NCBI GenBank assembly: GCA_021464245.1
Contig: JADCRB010000099.1
Coordinates: 124,001 to 188,000 of the forward strand
From: Carallia brachiata
Taxonomy: Eukaryota; Streptophyta; Magnoliopsida; Malpighiales; Rhizophoraceae
Reading direction: 5' to 3'
DNA: 64,000 nucleotides
Both the position numbers and the translations under genes were made by a program. The notes beneath the pieces were generated by a model. That model was not told where the DNA came from, ran no database searches, and saw only the letters and a program-made list of their open reading frames with translations. This document shows positions 1-12,441 of this stretch, in pieces; positions within the stretch are counted from its first letter, which is position 1, and each line of letters begins with the position of its first letter.

Positions 1-1019
1 TAATTTGATTATATTATATTATATTTTTAATTTGTGGAAATTAATTATATTATTTGCTTTGACCGTGCAAAAATTAACCTATCTTACGAGTATATGGTAA
101 AATAAAAAAAATTGTAAAGGGTGTTTAGCACACCTGACACAATTTAATTCTTATATATAAAGTAAAAATTATATGATTATACATATATAGTAGTGAGTAA
201 TACCACGATTCTATTTAATTACACTAACACATTATTAATTTTTATTTTTTATGAATTAAACAATTTAATGATCTAAATCTCTTTATTATTATTTCACACA
301 TATAAACCCCCGCAGGCACCCACATGCTTGTTATGGAGAAAAAACTTCGATGATCCCGCCCAGGGTGTTTAAAACTCATTTAATTTTGGCCGAATGATCA
401 TATATTAATAAAAATTCGAAAAAATGAAGTCCACAAAGAAGAGAAATTAAGCTGTAAAGTTCCTGGGCATTAAATACCCTGGCCAAGAGAAAAACAGCCG
501 GAAGGGAAATATCCAAACAAACAAACTAGGCTAACGAATCTTATGCGTCCCCTAAATTGAAAATTTTCTTGGTCAAGAAATTGAAAATTTTCTGTCCGAA
601 TATACTTTGATGCTGGCAACCACATGGGCCAAAGTGACCCTTCAAATTTTAACAACGGCCCCCAAGGTCCGCAGAAAAACTAGATTAACTTAAAAATACG
701 AGGATTTTAGATTCAGATGGCATTGCACTTAACAAGATGTCTCACCTATTCTGGCATCCGTTCGACTCCACTACAACGATTCAGGAGCACTTAGGGATGG
801 AAGAGATTACACGCAACAAAACTTAGCAAATACGAAGGAAGGAGCATGGGCTTTAAAGCAAAGCCGATGATTCTCTGCAAGCTCACGCATTATCCTCTGG
901 GTCTTACTTGACCTTTACGACAATCCTGGCGTGAAGACGTCCACAGTCATGCTTTTGAAGGCCATTTGCATCCACAAAAATAGGAGCAACTAAGAACTAC
1001 ACATGTGCAAAACTGATCA
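1..1019. other. left-edge AT-rich spacer and 3' flank
   Basis: Bases 1-650 are AT-rich with short runs and no protein signal. Roughly 700-1019 lie directly downstream of the stop of the zinc-finger gene on the minus strand and probably include its 3' UTR, though I see no unambiguous poly(A) signal. No RNA gene or mobile-element terminus was recognised. Confidence 0.5.
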
Positions 1020-3174
1020 CTATCGCTTTGATTCACCTGCTGCTGAGTCCGGCCTTTTATCTCTGTGAACAGATCTTGGCGCAAATGTGAGGCCGCGAGC
1101 GTGTCTCCGGCCAAAGCTGACAGAAGAAGGAGATGATTCTGAAGTACTTAATCTAGAAACTGCTGAAACAAGGCATTCTATGGTTTCGCCTTCCACTTCC
1201 ATTTTGCTTGAAGTCTCCTGCTTCCTCTGAACAGCTTGTTTGCGCAGGCACTTCTGCCTTGCCTTCTTGGATGGTCGAGCCTTCTTGAAGAATTCATATG
1301 AAGTAGGGAATTTGTGCTTGTCCTCCAGATGTTGTTGCCTGCTTTTGTAGTTCTTAAATTTCATTCCACAACCATCTACCAAGCATTCATACTGTTACAG
1401 GAACCCAGAAGACTTCAGTGTTGAACCAAACAGTCTTGACAAGAAGCCAAACAGTCATGACAAGATGCACAAAATCTCACATTCGACAGCGAACACTATG
1501 GACAGGTTTTATTGTTATCTCTACATCAGTTGAATACATGGTTTGTATTCAAGAATAACCACGTAGATGGGCACATAGCATAGCATCAAGAAACATGCAT
1601 AATCAGATAAAACTGGCCCCTTCATACCTTAAACATAATCCCATTGAGTTTCTTCTTTGGTTTCTGTCACATATAAGTATACTTAGTTTCTATGATCCAC
1701 TGTTTCAGTCCTTTGAAAGGTTTTTGTCTGCTCACTAAAAAAGTGATAAAATAGAATGGATTTCAAATCATCCCACAGTCAATCCCAGCTTAACACAAGA
1801 GATCTACATGTGGAGATTATTAATAATACCGTGACAGAAAGAATACTGAAATTAAATGATTGATTAAATTTAAATGAAACATGAGAAAGCAACGACAAGG
1901 ATTTAATAATGCAAAATACCATGGCATAGCCTCGTGCCACTTTTGCTTGAAAGAAAGAATCATGTGCTTCAGAAACATGCATGCTGAGCAGGCGTGCTGT
2001 TGGGTAAACTCTTGAGCACACAGAACAGGATGCAGTGTGTCGTGCATTATAATGGTCTTCAAAGGCCTCCAGAGACGTCAAGCGAGCACCACAACCAACA
2101 ATGGGACAGTAAACCTCCTCCCTGTTCAAGTAATAAATGGAAAATAAATGCACGATAACAAACCTCACAAAATATCTGTGCCAGTTTGTTGCCAAGAATC
2201 GGAGATTTCAAGGGTTGTCACGACATAAGTTCAACATAGTGATGGTCCTCGGAGATGTCAACACATAGAAGTTAAATGAATTCTTTTACTAACATGCAGA
2301 AAATTGACAAAAGCAGTCCTCCTGTCAGAAGTCAATGCAATAGCAGTATGCTTCTACCATCTAATGATACGATTAAGTTGTTTACTAGGAATAAGCAGGA
2401 AAAGACAATGCATCTCAATTCTACTCGATCATTGAAAGCCTCTTCAAACACTTGGTGATGAAATACAAAACAGAGTAAGCAGAAAATGCTTAAAAAAAAG
2501 GGGGAAAAAAATAGATTAAACAACCTGGCATCAATGTCAACCAAATCCTGAAGCTGATTTTTTTCATCTTCAGTTAAATCCAATGCAACCTGTGACAGAT
2601 AGAAAAGACAAGTTGAAGAACAGAAAACTACTTGAGAAAGACAAACAGCTACTCACTCACTCACTCTAAAAGCCTTTAAACTGAAACTAAAAGAGAACCC
2701 CCCCGGGCACCCCCGGCCTGATCTGTCTAAATGAGATGGTAAGAAAGAATCGGCTTTGAAGGGAGAAAGTTCCAATTAATCCCTTCTACTTCACCAATTG
2801 TATTTGCATGACTGTAACACTATCGCCCGAATTTTTAAATAGAACAAGGACAACAATTTAAAAAAAAAAAAAAAAGTAAAAATCGGTAGGAAGTTGCAAT
2901 CGTACACTAGTATTAGTATTTTGGATTATTGAAGTAGAAAAACGCAAGTCAAACTGTTAATAAAAGAAAGAAAGAAAGAAACCTGTTTGGCGAGGAGTTC
3001 TCGGTGGATGGTGCCAGAAGCAAAGAAAGGGGAGTCAGGCCCAAAACGTCGTCGAACTGCCTTCCAGTATGGAAACCCTAGTTGTCGTTCGCCTTTCCTG
3101 TCTACATCATCATCATCACCACCAACATCCTCATGATAGTCTCGATCTCCATCTTGATCTACCAACATGGCCAT
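1020..3174 (-). CDS. ZNF511-like C2H2 zinc-finger protein, 4 exons
   Basis: Exons on the minus strand are 3174-2983, 2589-2525, 2121-1920 and 1391-1020; phases close exactly and give 276 aa. The start is the ATG at 3174; an apparent upstream start at 3213 is GTG, so I did not use it. After an Asp-rich N-terminus comes the LGFPYWKAVRRRFGPDSPFF block, then three C2H2 fingers: CPIVGC...H..H from about residue 91, CSVC...H...H, and CLVDGC...H...H. A Lys-rich tail follows. Finger spacing and the RGYAMYECLVDGCG junction match the ZNF511 family of small nuclear zinc-finger proteins, whose plant role is not settled. Splice sites are all GT-AG and no frame defect is seen. Family assignment is firm; function is not. 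Confidence 0.87.
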
Positions 3175-5839
3175 CGGGGGCTCCCAGTCCCAGAGAGCGA
3201 GCGAGGGAGACACAGACGCTCGGCCGAGATTTCGAAAACCAACCGACTTTCAGGTTTGGGCACTGAATGAATGTGGGCGGGCTTTTTTTGATTGTTAGAT
3301 TTGGGCTGAATCAATGGGCCTTCCTGCATTCTTTTAGCTCATCATCCTATCCATCTAGCCCAAAACTCAAGAAAGCCACGCAAATGTCATGGAACCGCTA
3401 CCCAAATCAACGCGCGTGTTTTCTGTGAATCTATCTCTGCAGTCTACACAACAGAGAGATGAGACATTATTGCTTTTTTAGGAATGCTTTCACATAACAT
3501 GCGATGGATGCCTTTCATCCTTCTTCTTTCTTTCTTTTTTTTTACAAAAAAAATAACTTAACAAATAATGTATTCTTTCTTCCTGTCCTGGACAATAGAA
3601 AATGAAGGGTGCATCCCACATACCGACTACATACATGAACTTGCAGCTTTTTTAATTTGCTTTGGGGCGGGATACATGCAAATTACCAATGTGCGGCCTA
3701 CATAAGCATTTAAGCTTTTCCACTTCAATAGTTAGTTTTGAAACGTAATTCTCTTAAAATTCATATCCAATGTTAATGTTTTAAAAACCATGTCAAATTT
3801 AAAAGCTTGAAGATACATTCGAGAAATAGAGAGTATAAGCAATCGAGAGCTTTGTTATTTGGCATTGAGAGCTTGCTATCGTACACTAATAACATTTTTG
3901 TCCATTTGCCTTCGTCACCGTCATTCTTCGGCGGCATTCGTACTTCCTTGTGGAGCTTCGTACTCTTTGTGGGTTGGGTGCTAGTTTCTTTCCCTTTGTG
4001 GTGCTAGTGAGTTCGCGTTCTTTTTGTTTTCGGATCTCCTCGAATTCTAGTGCTCGGCGAAGGTTTGAGGGTTTTTATGGTCTCCTACTTCGACCCTATG
4101 GTCTATCGGTTGGAAATGAGGGAAGGGGTGTTTTTTGGAATTAAGGGTGCCTCTGTACAGATTGTCTAGTGTCGTCTTAATGTACTGTCAGAAATGAGTT
4201 TTACGTTGTGGTGGGCTTCACTTGCATGATAGAATGACCTATTTTTTTCTGTTTATGTAAGATATGTGTGGATTTAAATTTGTACTATCATTTGTATATT
4301 TGTTTAGCTTATTTAATAAATAAATTTACTTTCTGATAAATAAAGGGAAAAAAAAAAACAAAGAGGTAGAGTTGCTTACCTGGAAACAAACTTAGTAGAA
4401 TTGAAAAGAAGATAACCAATATAATAAGTTAACAATAACATAAGTTGTATCGCTTTGGGCTTCGAGAATTTCCAAATTTTACACGGTTAATACAGAATAG
4501 AGACGTAAATAACAGTCTGGGGAGGAGCAATAACTGAGGATTTGGGGAATTATTGCCAAGATGGAAAAGACGATGCCAAATTAGAAACAATTGCTAGCAT
4601 GACGTACCAATGCCCATTTCCAAAAATTTGGCCGCTTGAGTTGCACTGGAACAGCAACATCTTCCTGCGAGAACGACCAGAACAAAAGGTGAAAGAGGAG
4701 CTTCTTGAAGAGTTCCAAATTAATGGACTTAAAAAGAAGTACCTCGTCTCAAATTGGCCTTTACCTCTCTTTCTCTCTCTCTCGTTCTGTGTTATTGTTA
4801 TTACTATTTATTTTCTTTTGCAAGCCTTTATCCTTAAACAGTTCTATTCTATGCCCATATTAGACAGCCGGCACTAGAAATTAGAATTAAGAAAGCAACT
4901 GTTTGTCCGCCAGCATTCCCTATCCTCTTTCTCTACATCTGACTGACAGCCAAAAGGATGATTGATCTTATGGCAATTACGGACGTAAAACGAAATGAAA
5001 AGAAGAGGGCAGCGTAATGGCAGCTCATGAGGATGATAGTGATCAGAAGAACGAAAAGACGAGGCAATCGTTCTGTTGATAGTTGATAGTAGCATTCCTG
5101 CACTCACTCATGTAACTCTGTATATTAAGGCAGAGAAGTCCCCCATTGTCTTTGTCTTCTCTTGTTTTTGAGTTCACGACTGAGTGACAGATACCTTTTC
5201 TTTTGTTTTCGGGTTTGGGCAATAGACAATTAAGCATATGATGCAATTCAATTACAAGCACCTTTCTTCATACTTGAGACAGAAATGTATCCTATTCTTT
5301 TTGCCAGAGCCACACAATGGCAGTCATGTTTATTTAAGTAAGAAATAATTCATTGATATTTACCAGCAGCAATGATGATCTTAGTCAAGTTCATAAGAAA
5401 TCGAATGAATTAAGGATTCAGATTTGTTAAAGACGTGCATCATTTGCAGCACCCCCGCACCCCTCAACCCCACAACCACGGGGCCACTGAGCCAGGCCAA
5501 CGATGGGGGAAGTTCTAACCACACCTCAATTCACAATTCTAGAGATAAAGAGTCGGTCAGTAAAAGGCGATCACATTATTATTGCACAAAACCAACCAAG
5601 TTTTATCCATTTCTTCTACATAACTATTACGATTTCACAAAGCAATGAAATTATCGCCACCGAACCCACCCACAATAACAAAAGAATATCAAAAAAAGAA
5701 AGAAGAGTGAAGCAACGAAAATACCAGCGAACAACCAAAAAAAACAAGAGGGGAAAGAGAACTGTGGTCTGTGTTACACTACTAGTCTAATCTCCGTTTT
5801 ATAGATTGATATTATGTTGATTGCTCTTTTCTTTTTTGT
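3175..5839. other. intergenic spacer with retroposon-like A-tailed segment
   Basis: The spacer between the zinc-finger gene and the reductase gene holds no convincing gene; small frames here match nothing I know. Bases about 3940-4360 end in an A-run after an ATAAATAAA-like stretch and are followed by unrelated sequence, which resembles the 3' end of a truncated retroposon; no target-site duplication was found. A pyrimidine run of CT repeats lies near 4770. Bases 5790-5839 are probably the 3' UTR of the reductase gene. Confidence 0.35.
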
Positions 5840-6829
5840 CTAAAAGTCCTCGTCCATCTTGAAGACGTGGGTCCCGCCATTAGCGTCGAGCAGGCTGGAC
5901 ATAACCGAAGCCTTCTGATACTCCCCGACCCTTTTCTCGAAGAAGTTGGTCTTCCCTTGCAGAGAAATCAACTCCATCCAGTCAAAGGGGTTGGACACAT
6001 TGTACATCTTGCCGTACCCAAGCGCACCCAGCAGCCTGTCAGCCACGAACTCTATGTACTGACTCATCAATTCCCCGTTCATCCCCACGAGGGCGCACGG
6101 CAGCGCGTCGCACACAAACTCTCTCGATTTCCACCGCGTCCCCAACGATCCCCCTCACACGCTCCTCGCTCAGCTTCTTCCTCAGCAGCGAGTAGAGCAG
6201 GCACGCGAAATCGCAGTGCAACCCCTCGTCCCGCGATATCAACTCGTTCGAGAAGGTCAGCCCGGGCATCAGCCCGCGCTTCTTTAGCCAGAATATGGCG
6301 CAGAAGCTTCCGGAGAAAAATATGCCCTCCACGCAAGCGAAGGCGATGATGCGCTCGGCGAATGTCTCGGAGCCATCGATCCAGCGGAGAGCCCAGTCGG
6401 CCTTCTTAGCCACGCAAGGGACAGTGTCGATGGCGCGAAATAGGCGGTTCTTCTGGGCGGTATCCTTGATGTAAGTCTCCAAGAGGAGGCTGTACATCTC
6501 GGAGTGGATGTTTTCGATGGCGATCTGGAAGCCGTAGAAGGCGCGGGCCTCGGCGATCTGGACTTCCTTCATGAAGCGGCCGGCGAGGTTTTCGAGGACG
6601 ATGCCGTCGGAGGCGGCGAAGAAGGCGAGGACGTGGGTGATGAAGTGCTTCTCGTCGGGAGAGAGGGAATCCCAGTGGCGGAGGTCCTGGGAGAGGTCGA
6701 CCTCCTCGGCAGTCCAGAAGGAGGCCTCGGCCTTCTTGTACATCTCCCATATCTGAGGGTACTGGATTGGGAACATGCAGAATCGATCTGGGTTTGGAGC
6801 CAAGAGGGGCTCTTCTGGAAAGCAGGCAT
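5840..6829 (-). CDS. TSO2: ribonucleotide reductase small subunit (R2), intronless, frame broken twice
   Basis: This is class I ribonucleotide reductase R2, which holds the di-iron/tyrosyl radical that makes deoxynucleotides in the cytosol and nucleus. Visible family blocks in order: [53 protein letters not shown] (radical-Tyr and metal-ligand region), [56 protein letters not shown], and a C-terminal FKMDEDF tail that binds the large subunit. Like other plant R2 genes it has no intron. The ATG at 6829 is out of frame with the conserved body: one base is missing near 6815-6820. Two bases are missing in a GA run at 6118-6125, so the last third lies in another frame. Restoring three bases gives about 330 aa, the usual length. 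It is either a recent pseudogene or has sequence errors. Codon third positions are much GC-richer than in neighbouring genes. Confidence 0.9.
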
Positions 6830-8799
6830 TTTTTCGCTTTTTCTTTTTTTAAAATAAATTGGAAAGAGGGGGGGTCTGTTTCTGGAGAGGCAAAGGGAGG
6901 AATTGGGAAGTTGGAGGAGGAAGATTGGTGATTGATTGATCGATTGAAAGATAGGATAGGATAGGACAGGACAGATGTATTATAGACAAGGCAGAGGGAA
7001 AAAAATTGGAGGAGGGTTGAAGATATGATGAATATGGTGAAGGGGATGAAGGGCCTTGGATTTTTATACGGAGGAGAAATAGTTGGGGGGGTGGGGGGCG
7101 CGGAGGGTTTGAATTTTGGATGGGGCGGAAGGAGAGAAAGGTTTCAGCGAGCGAGAGAGGGGATTGCAGAGCGGGAGAAGGGCGAAATTTGAACTTTTCA
7201 TCGAGAAGCTTGCGCGATACTCTTGAATTCGGATGCATCTTCTTCTTATTTGAATCTTGATGGTTTCCATATATCGTGTCATATATGGAAGGGATGGGTA
7301 GTTTGGAGAATTTCCAGTTGCCAACTGTCATCTGTTTTTTTTAATTTTTTTTATTTTTTTCTTTTCCGATTGAAAAAAACATTATTTTGTTTAAATTGAA
7401 CAAGAAAAACAGCCGAGGCAAAGAGATGCGCGTAACACCGTGTGATTGATAGTTGATACTATGCATCGCAAAGATGAAAATGTCATTCATTTATCATTGA
7501 TGATGATAAAAATAAAATAATTTTAAAAAAAAAAATCTAAGTTTTAAATTGTTCAAATAGAAGGAGATTAGAAAGGGCCAAGGGGAACCGTTTCAGCGGA
7601 AGCTTTGATAACTAGTGGAGGGAAGGGAGCTGTTCAAAAGGATTTTGCCTGCATATTTGTTGTGTTTTCTTTTTTGGAGACAGCGTGTGTGGGAGAGAGG
7701 AATATCCGGCGCCACAATCACATCCATTGACATGTTGATGTTTTTGGAATTGGCGCCAATATTGCATTTCTTGTTTGGGAAATATTTCAAAAGAGAATCA
7801 AAAGAGACGGAGAGGATACGGGGAGCACAGACATAGGCTTGTGCCATGTCATGGGACGTACGTCCGTAGATACAATCCCACAGAGTTGACGTGGCTGCTT
7901 TCACCTTTGAGCAAGCGACAGTGTTGGTTACACGTCACCTACACACATTTGTTAATGAGTCATGGCAACGCCTCCCCTCCTACGCCCTCCTGCCTCCTTC
8001 CCACATGCGTCCTCCTCATGCTTATACAAGTCTAACCTGATGCTTTGTACGTGCGCGCGCACGCGAGCACACACGCACCCACACCAGTAACTAAATACGA
8101 TTTGGACAAAGGTAAAAGGGGAAAGGTTCACTGGGAAAAGTGACCTCACTCCTCCCACTCTAAGCCACAACAAACTCAGATCCCCATTTAACCAACAAGT
8201 TAACATTGTACACTGTATTCAAATTCAAAGCTAACAAACCGTTCTGCCAAAATTCAATGCTTGCTTACCGGTAAACTTGCAGTGTCGCGTCCCTTCTTTC
8301 GGGCAGGCATGTATGCCCTCATTTGCTTTGGTCCTCGAGGCATAGTTGCATTTTTCTGTTGCTAGAGACGTTTAACCATTGATACTGTTGGCATCGTTAA
8401 CATTATTATTGTTAAATTAGATGTGGAACAATGAGAACGGTTATTGCCTTCATGCTTTTCTCCTACTTATCTTTTGTAGCTGTTGAATACTAAATTCAGG
8501 ATTTCTAAATATTTGCTTGACACACCTCAAGAGCAAGAGCAAGAGGAAGATTTCAATGACCTTTCTTTCTTTCCTTTCTTTTTTTTTTTGTTTTTCTTTT
8601 TTATCTTTACAGGCATTTACAAGTTAAGTTGCCGATGTCATTGCTTGTCTAGCCTCCAACTAATCAACTGAAACTCTAACATTGACGTCTGACCAAATCT
8701 TGCAATGGAAAATTTGAGAGCAACCAAAAGCAATGATCCAACTTTCACTACTGCAAAACAAGGCTGTGCAACAGGCCTCGCCTTGGATTGGACCTATGG
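6830..8799. other. R2 promoter side and intergenic spacer
   Basis: Bases 6830-7330 are the 5' flank of the reductase gene, purine-rich on the plus strand, with an E2F-type motif. From 7330 to 8799 the spacer is AT-rich, with a GT/GC-alternating patch near 8049-8080 and a T-run near 8580. No frame here resembles a known protein. Bases just below 8800 are the likely 3' UTR of the YrdC gene. Confidence 0.4.
7180..7187 (-). promoter_or_regulatory. E2F-type site upstream of R2
   Basis: The octamer TTTCGCCC (minus strand) fits the plant E2F consensus WTTSSCSS and sits about 350 bp upstream of the R2 start. Plant R2 genes are S-phase expressed and E2F-regulated, so the site is plausible, but an octamer with this degeneracy can occur by chance. 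Confidence 0.35.
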
Positions 8800-11700
8800 C
8801 TATGTAGCAGAAGGTATGAGGTTTTCAACGCCCCAAGCAGATTCGCTATCGTCTTCTGTTACCATCCATTGTAATTTGGGTCCCTGAACATTAGTAATCA
8901 GAAATCAGATCATGCATTAATCAGACACCATCAGCAACAACTCATATCACCTCTCACTGCAAAATATAGTGGCCATGCATAGTTCAGCAAATACCATTCT
9001 CAGCTTCAAATCACGCAGCACAAAGAAGAATCCAAGCCAACTGATATCAAATAGAGAGAGAGAGAGAGAGAACGCGTGTGTGCACGCCAGTAGATTGGGT
9101 AAATTCCCAGTAAATTGCTTTCTAATATTACGTGATAGACGACGGAAGAAAGAGAGACTATACTCATAAGGTAAAGAAAATATATCATGTGTTCTCGGAC
9201 AACCTTTCCCAGCCGTATGATTTTTGGGTAGGTTCCTGTCATGTCAACCACAGTTGAAGGATCAGCCACTCTTACTCCACCATCAACAACAAAATCAAGA
9301 CCCTACAAGAATCAAAGCACCGATCAGGAGGAAGGTGCCTGCTGTCATATGATCAATGTGCAAACAGGAAGAACCCCAGTCAAGAAGCATCTCACATAAA
9401 GACTTGAACAGGAGAAAAGGTGTTACCCCATGCATTTTTCTTTGTTTTTTTACTTTGAACAAAAAAATTCCATGGAACTTTCAATGACAATCATTAAACG
9501 TCTTTAGTCACAGGAATTCATGGCCAAAATCATAACCTTTGTTTAAGGTGCTAACCAAATCCCATAGCTGCACATAACATCTTACCTCCGACCCATATAT
9601 ATCGGCTATTGCAACTGGATCTATCATCCACTCATTCTCCTTGGGAGATTTGACACTGATACATGGAGCAAACAATTAGTCCAAGACATGGCAAAACACA
9701 ATGTTGTTTTTGCACACATAAGCAACATACACGCATAACAAACACAGATTTCCTTATTTCTCCGCATATTGCTAACATGCATCATGAAAAATGATCTAAC
9801 ACATTAAACAAAATAAAACCTTGTAGATATAAGAGGAGCATCCATTTTCTCGAGAATAGCTTGACATATGGCATCATTAGGCATTCGGACTCCCACATTT
9901 CTCCTGGAAGCATATTTGGCAGTAGTAGTCCCATACCTCACGCACTGTTTAGGTAATTCTTTGCTTGCAGTTAAGATGAAAGTGTACTGTAAAAAAAAAA
10001 AAAGACAATATTCACGGCTTGAAGGTTTTTCCTTGAGAAGTAACCTATTACATCTAGGGACACCTAAAGCACAGTGTATTCTGAAGCATCATATGCACAA
10101 TGTACTCTGAAGCATCTTATACTTTGACATAAACTTTACAATGTGGAAAAATAAATATGTATCCTCGAGTCTTAAAACAGTATGGAAATTGATAAATGTT
10201 CAGGTTAAACATCCCAAGATGGGCATTATATTCATTAGGTTAGGTACTTCAAACAAAAATCGACCGTATAGATCTACTACTCAAGATAGAATATATAAAA
10301 AGTCTTGAAAATGGAAACAGTTCAATCAGCTGGGCCAAATGACATTGGACAGTGGATCCAGTTTCATGTTTTCCAGAAGTAAAATCTTCAGCAATCTCAT
10401 ATATAAGATGCCTTTTAACAAGTTTTTTTACATTCCAACTGCTACAACAAGAGATCAAAAAGAGTCCTTACAGGGCCAGGTAAGCAATGCTTGACAGCTC
10501 GAAATATATTTGCATGGCCTTGACCATCACCTCGAGGGAACCCAGTTGTATAGATATCAATGTCTCTCAAAGAACGACATAAGATGCTAAGTGGCTGCAT
10601 AAGTGAAATAGTAATAAGAAGGTAAGGTTTGATGCGGACAAAACCACAGCAGAGTCAACAATGGCAGAAAAGTTGGCCTGATATAAGCGTGCGCCACCAT
10701 GAAGAGCAGGATAATATATATATATATATATATATATAATGCTTGTATATAATGCTTGCTAGGCAGATGCCAGAACAGAGATGCACACATTGCAGTAGCA
10801 ACTGCAAGAAGGAAGATGTTTCTTGCCTTGGAAGGTTCTATATTTTTTATTCTGCATCAAAAAGCAACACGAAACAGATGCAAGATTAACTGTTAGGATT
10901 TACAACCAAGTCATTTAAGTATAACACTCTGAAATCATATCAGATAAGGCCAATCACCTGCGAAGTCTTTCAATGGCTGAATGGCTTTTCAGATGACAAA
11001 CGATTGCATACCTAGCAGCGACAACAGACAAAAATCAATCAGAATCCAAATTGGATTTTTTTTTTTTATTTGTCGGTGCTACAATTTGAACACTAATTGC
11101 TGGAACTATGAGACCAGCTCCACTACCATTAGACCACATGGCTGTTAACAATTAGAATGATTGACACCCTGTTGGCATGTGGTAAACCATTGCACCGAAT
11201 ATCTAAGCCCAAAAAATGAAAGTTCTGGAAGATAAGAATCAGACCATCACAAGCATTTTGATAGCAAAAATGTACAATCAAAGCAAGATTCTGATGAAGA
11301 AGAAGAAGAGGAAGAGGAAGAGGAAGAAAGGCGCTAAATCACAGCCATGGGACCAAAGAATAAATACAAGCAGAAGATGAACAGTGGAATGCAGAAGAAT
11401 TACAAGAAACAGGAATTTGCAGCCAAAACATGCATTGGCTAAAAGATACACAAATAGGTAGAGATAAAGATTTTTAAAAAAATCCAAGCGAAACAAGAGA
11501 CGCAGAAACAAGGGAGAAGGAGGAGAAAGATAGGAGGAGAAGAGCAACATACAGAGTGTCAGTAGGAATGACCCCAACAGCGCCCTGTTTCAGAAGTTCA
11601 ACGATGGGATCCAATTTCCAACTGTCTACTCCAGATGGATCTGCTTCAACACAAAGAAGGCCATCTTCCTAACAATAAGATTGGTAGAAATCATTGTGGG

Positions 11701-12441
11701 TCCAGTATAGAAAGAACAGCTATATACTCATCATTATAACACCTTTTCAAACTTAAAATTAATCGAACCAGATGCAAAGATATGAGATTAACACCCCCTC
11801 TACCCCATACGGTTGCTAAGCACCCGCATAGTTTAGTGCACAACACACAAATAATCGACACAGAGAGAGCGAGAGTTTTGAAAAGTCATTAATTTAAGAA
11901 TTTTTGAGGTCTACGTGTTCAATTTTCTCGGCAAACAAACAAGATTTTGGCAGCGGAGCGGAAATACTGGAAATAATATAAGCGACCCACCCAGCTCAGA
12001 TCAAATGATAAGCTCTTTGATGGATGTTTTCTGATTGTTCCCCATTTCTCTCTGCTGAGTTTTGTTTTTCAGAAAGTAAAATTGCTATAACGGAAACAAA
12101 AAAGGAAATAATAAAAAAAAAAAAACAAAGAGCGGAAATAGAAGAAGGAAGAAGGAAAGGGAAGAGTAGTCGTGGTGCTTACTATAGCAGATAGCGGGGG
12201 TTACCTTGGAGAAACGAGGAGAGGAATATTTGAGACGCTTGGGGCTTCTCTTGATAGCCATGACTAAAACACTGGGATTGGGGGAGGCAGATGGACGTGG
12301 TTTGGGCCTCCAAAACAGCGGACCTACGCGGCGGGGAGGCTTTGCAACCCTTATTAAAGAATAAGAAGAAGAAGAAGAACAAGAAGTAGAAGGCATCAGC
12401 AATACTCCATTGTGCATTCGCCCCACTTTCATTTCCGCCAT
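8800..12441 (-). CDS. YrdC/Sua5-domain protein (threonylcarbamoyl-AMP synthase-like), 9 exons
   Basis: Exons (minus): 12441-12205, 11668-11553, 11011-10958, 10851-10827, 10594-10472, 9986-9820, 9655-9586, 9302-9204, 8883-8800; total 975 nt, 324 aa, all phases consistent. The YrdC/Sua5 fold starts near residue 110 with GAVGVIPTDTLYAIVCHLKS, then RIKNIEPSKPLSILC, LPGPYTFILTASKELPK, RRNVGVRMPNDAICQAIL and DFVVDGGVRVADPSTVVD. These proteins form threonylcarbamoyl-AMP, the first step to the t6A base of ANN-decoding tRNAs. The Ser/Arg/Pro-rich first 80 residues look like an organelle transit peptide. It is the type annotated in Arabidopsis as a DHBP-synthase RibB-like fold (At3g01920, from memory). 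The fourth intron begins with GC rather than GT. Whether this paralogue is catalytic in planta I cannot tell. Confidence 0.88.
10595..10826 (-). other. GC-AG intron in the YrdC gene
   Basis: Read on the minus strand the donor is AAG|GCAAG and the acceptor ends GCAG before CCACTTAGC. This gives the uninterrupted family block EPSK-PLSILC. No GT nearby keeps the phase. The donor matches the stringent consensus known for GC-AG introns. Confidence 0.8.

Noticed and set aside
3175..3213. Longer N-terminus of the zinc-finger protein starting at 3213
   Set aside because: The codon at 3213 is GTG; the first in-frame ATG is at 3174.
5867..6857. Open frames on the plus strand opposite the R2 gene
   Set aside because: They are antisense shadows of a GC-rich coding region; residues are Arg/Ala/Pro-biased and match no family.
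11075..11150. tRNA-like gene in a YrdC intron
   Set aside because: GC-rich stems around ACCAGCTCCACTACC do not give a cloverleaf or a B-box; more likely an old repeat fragment.
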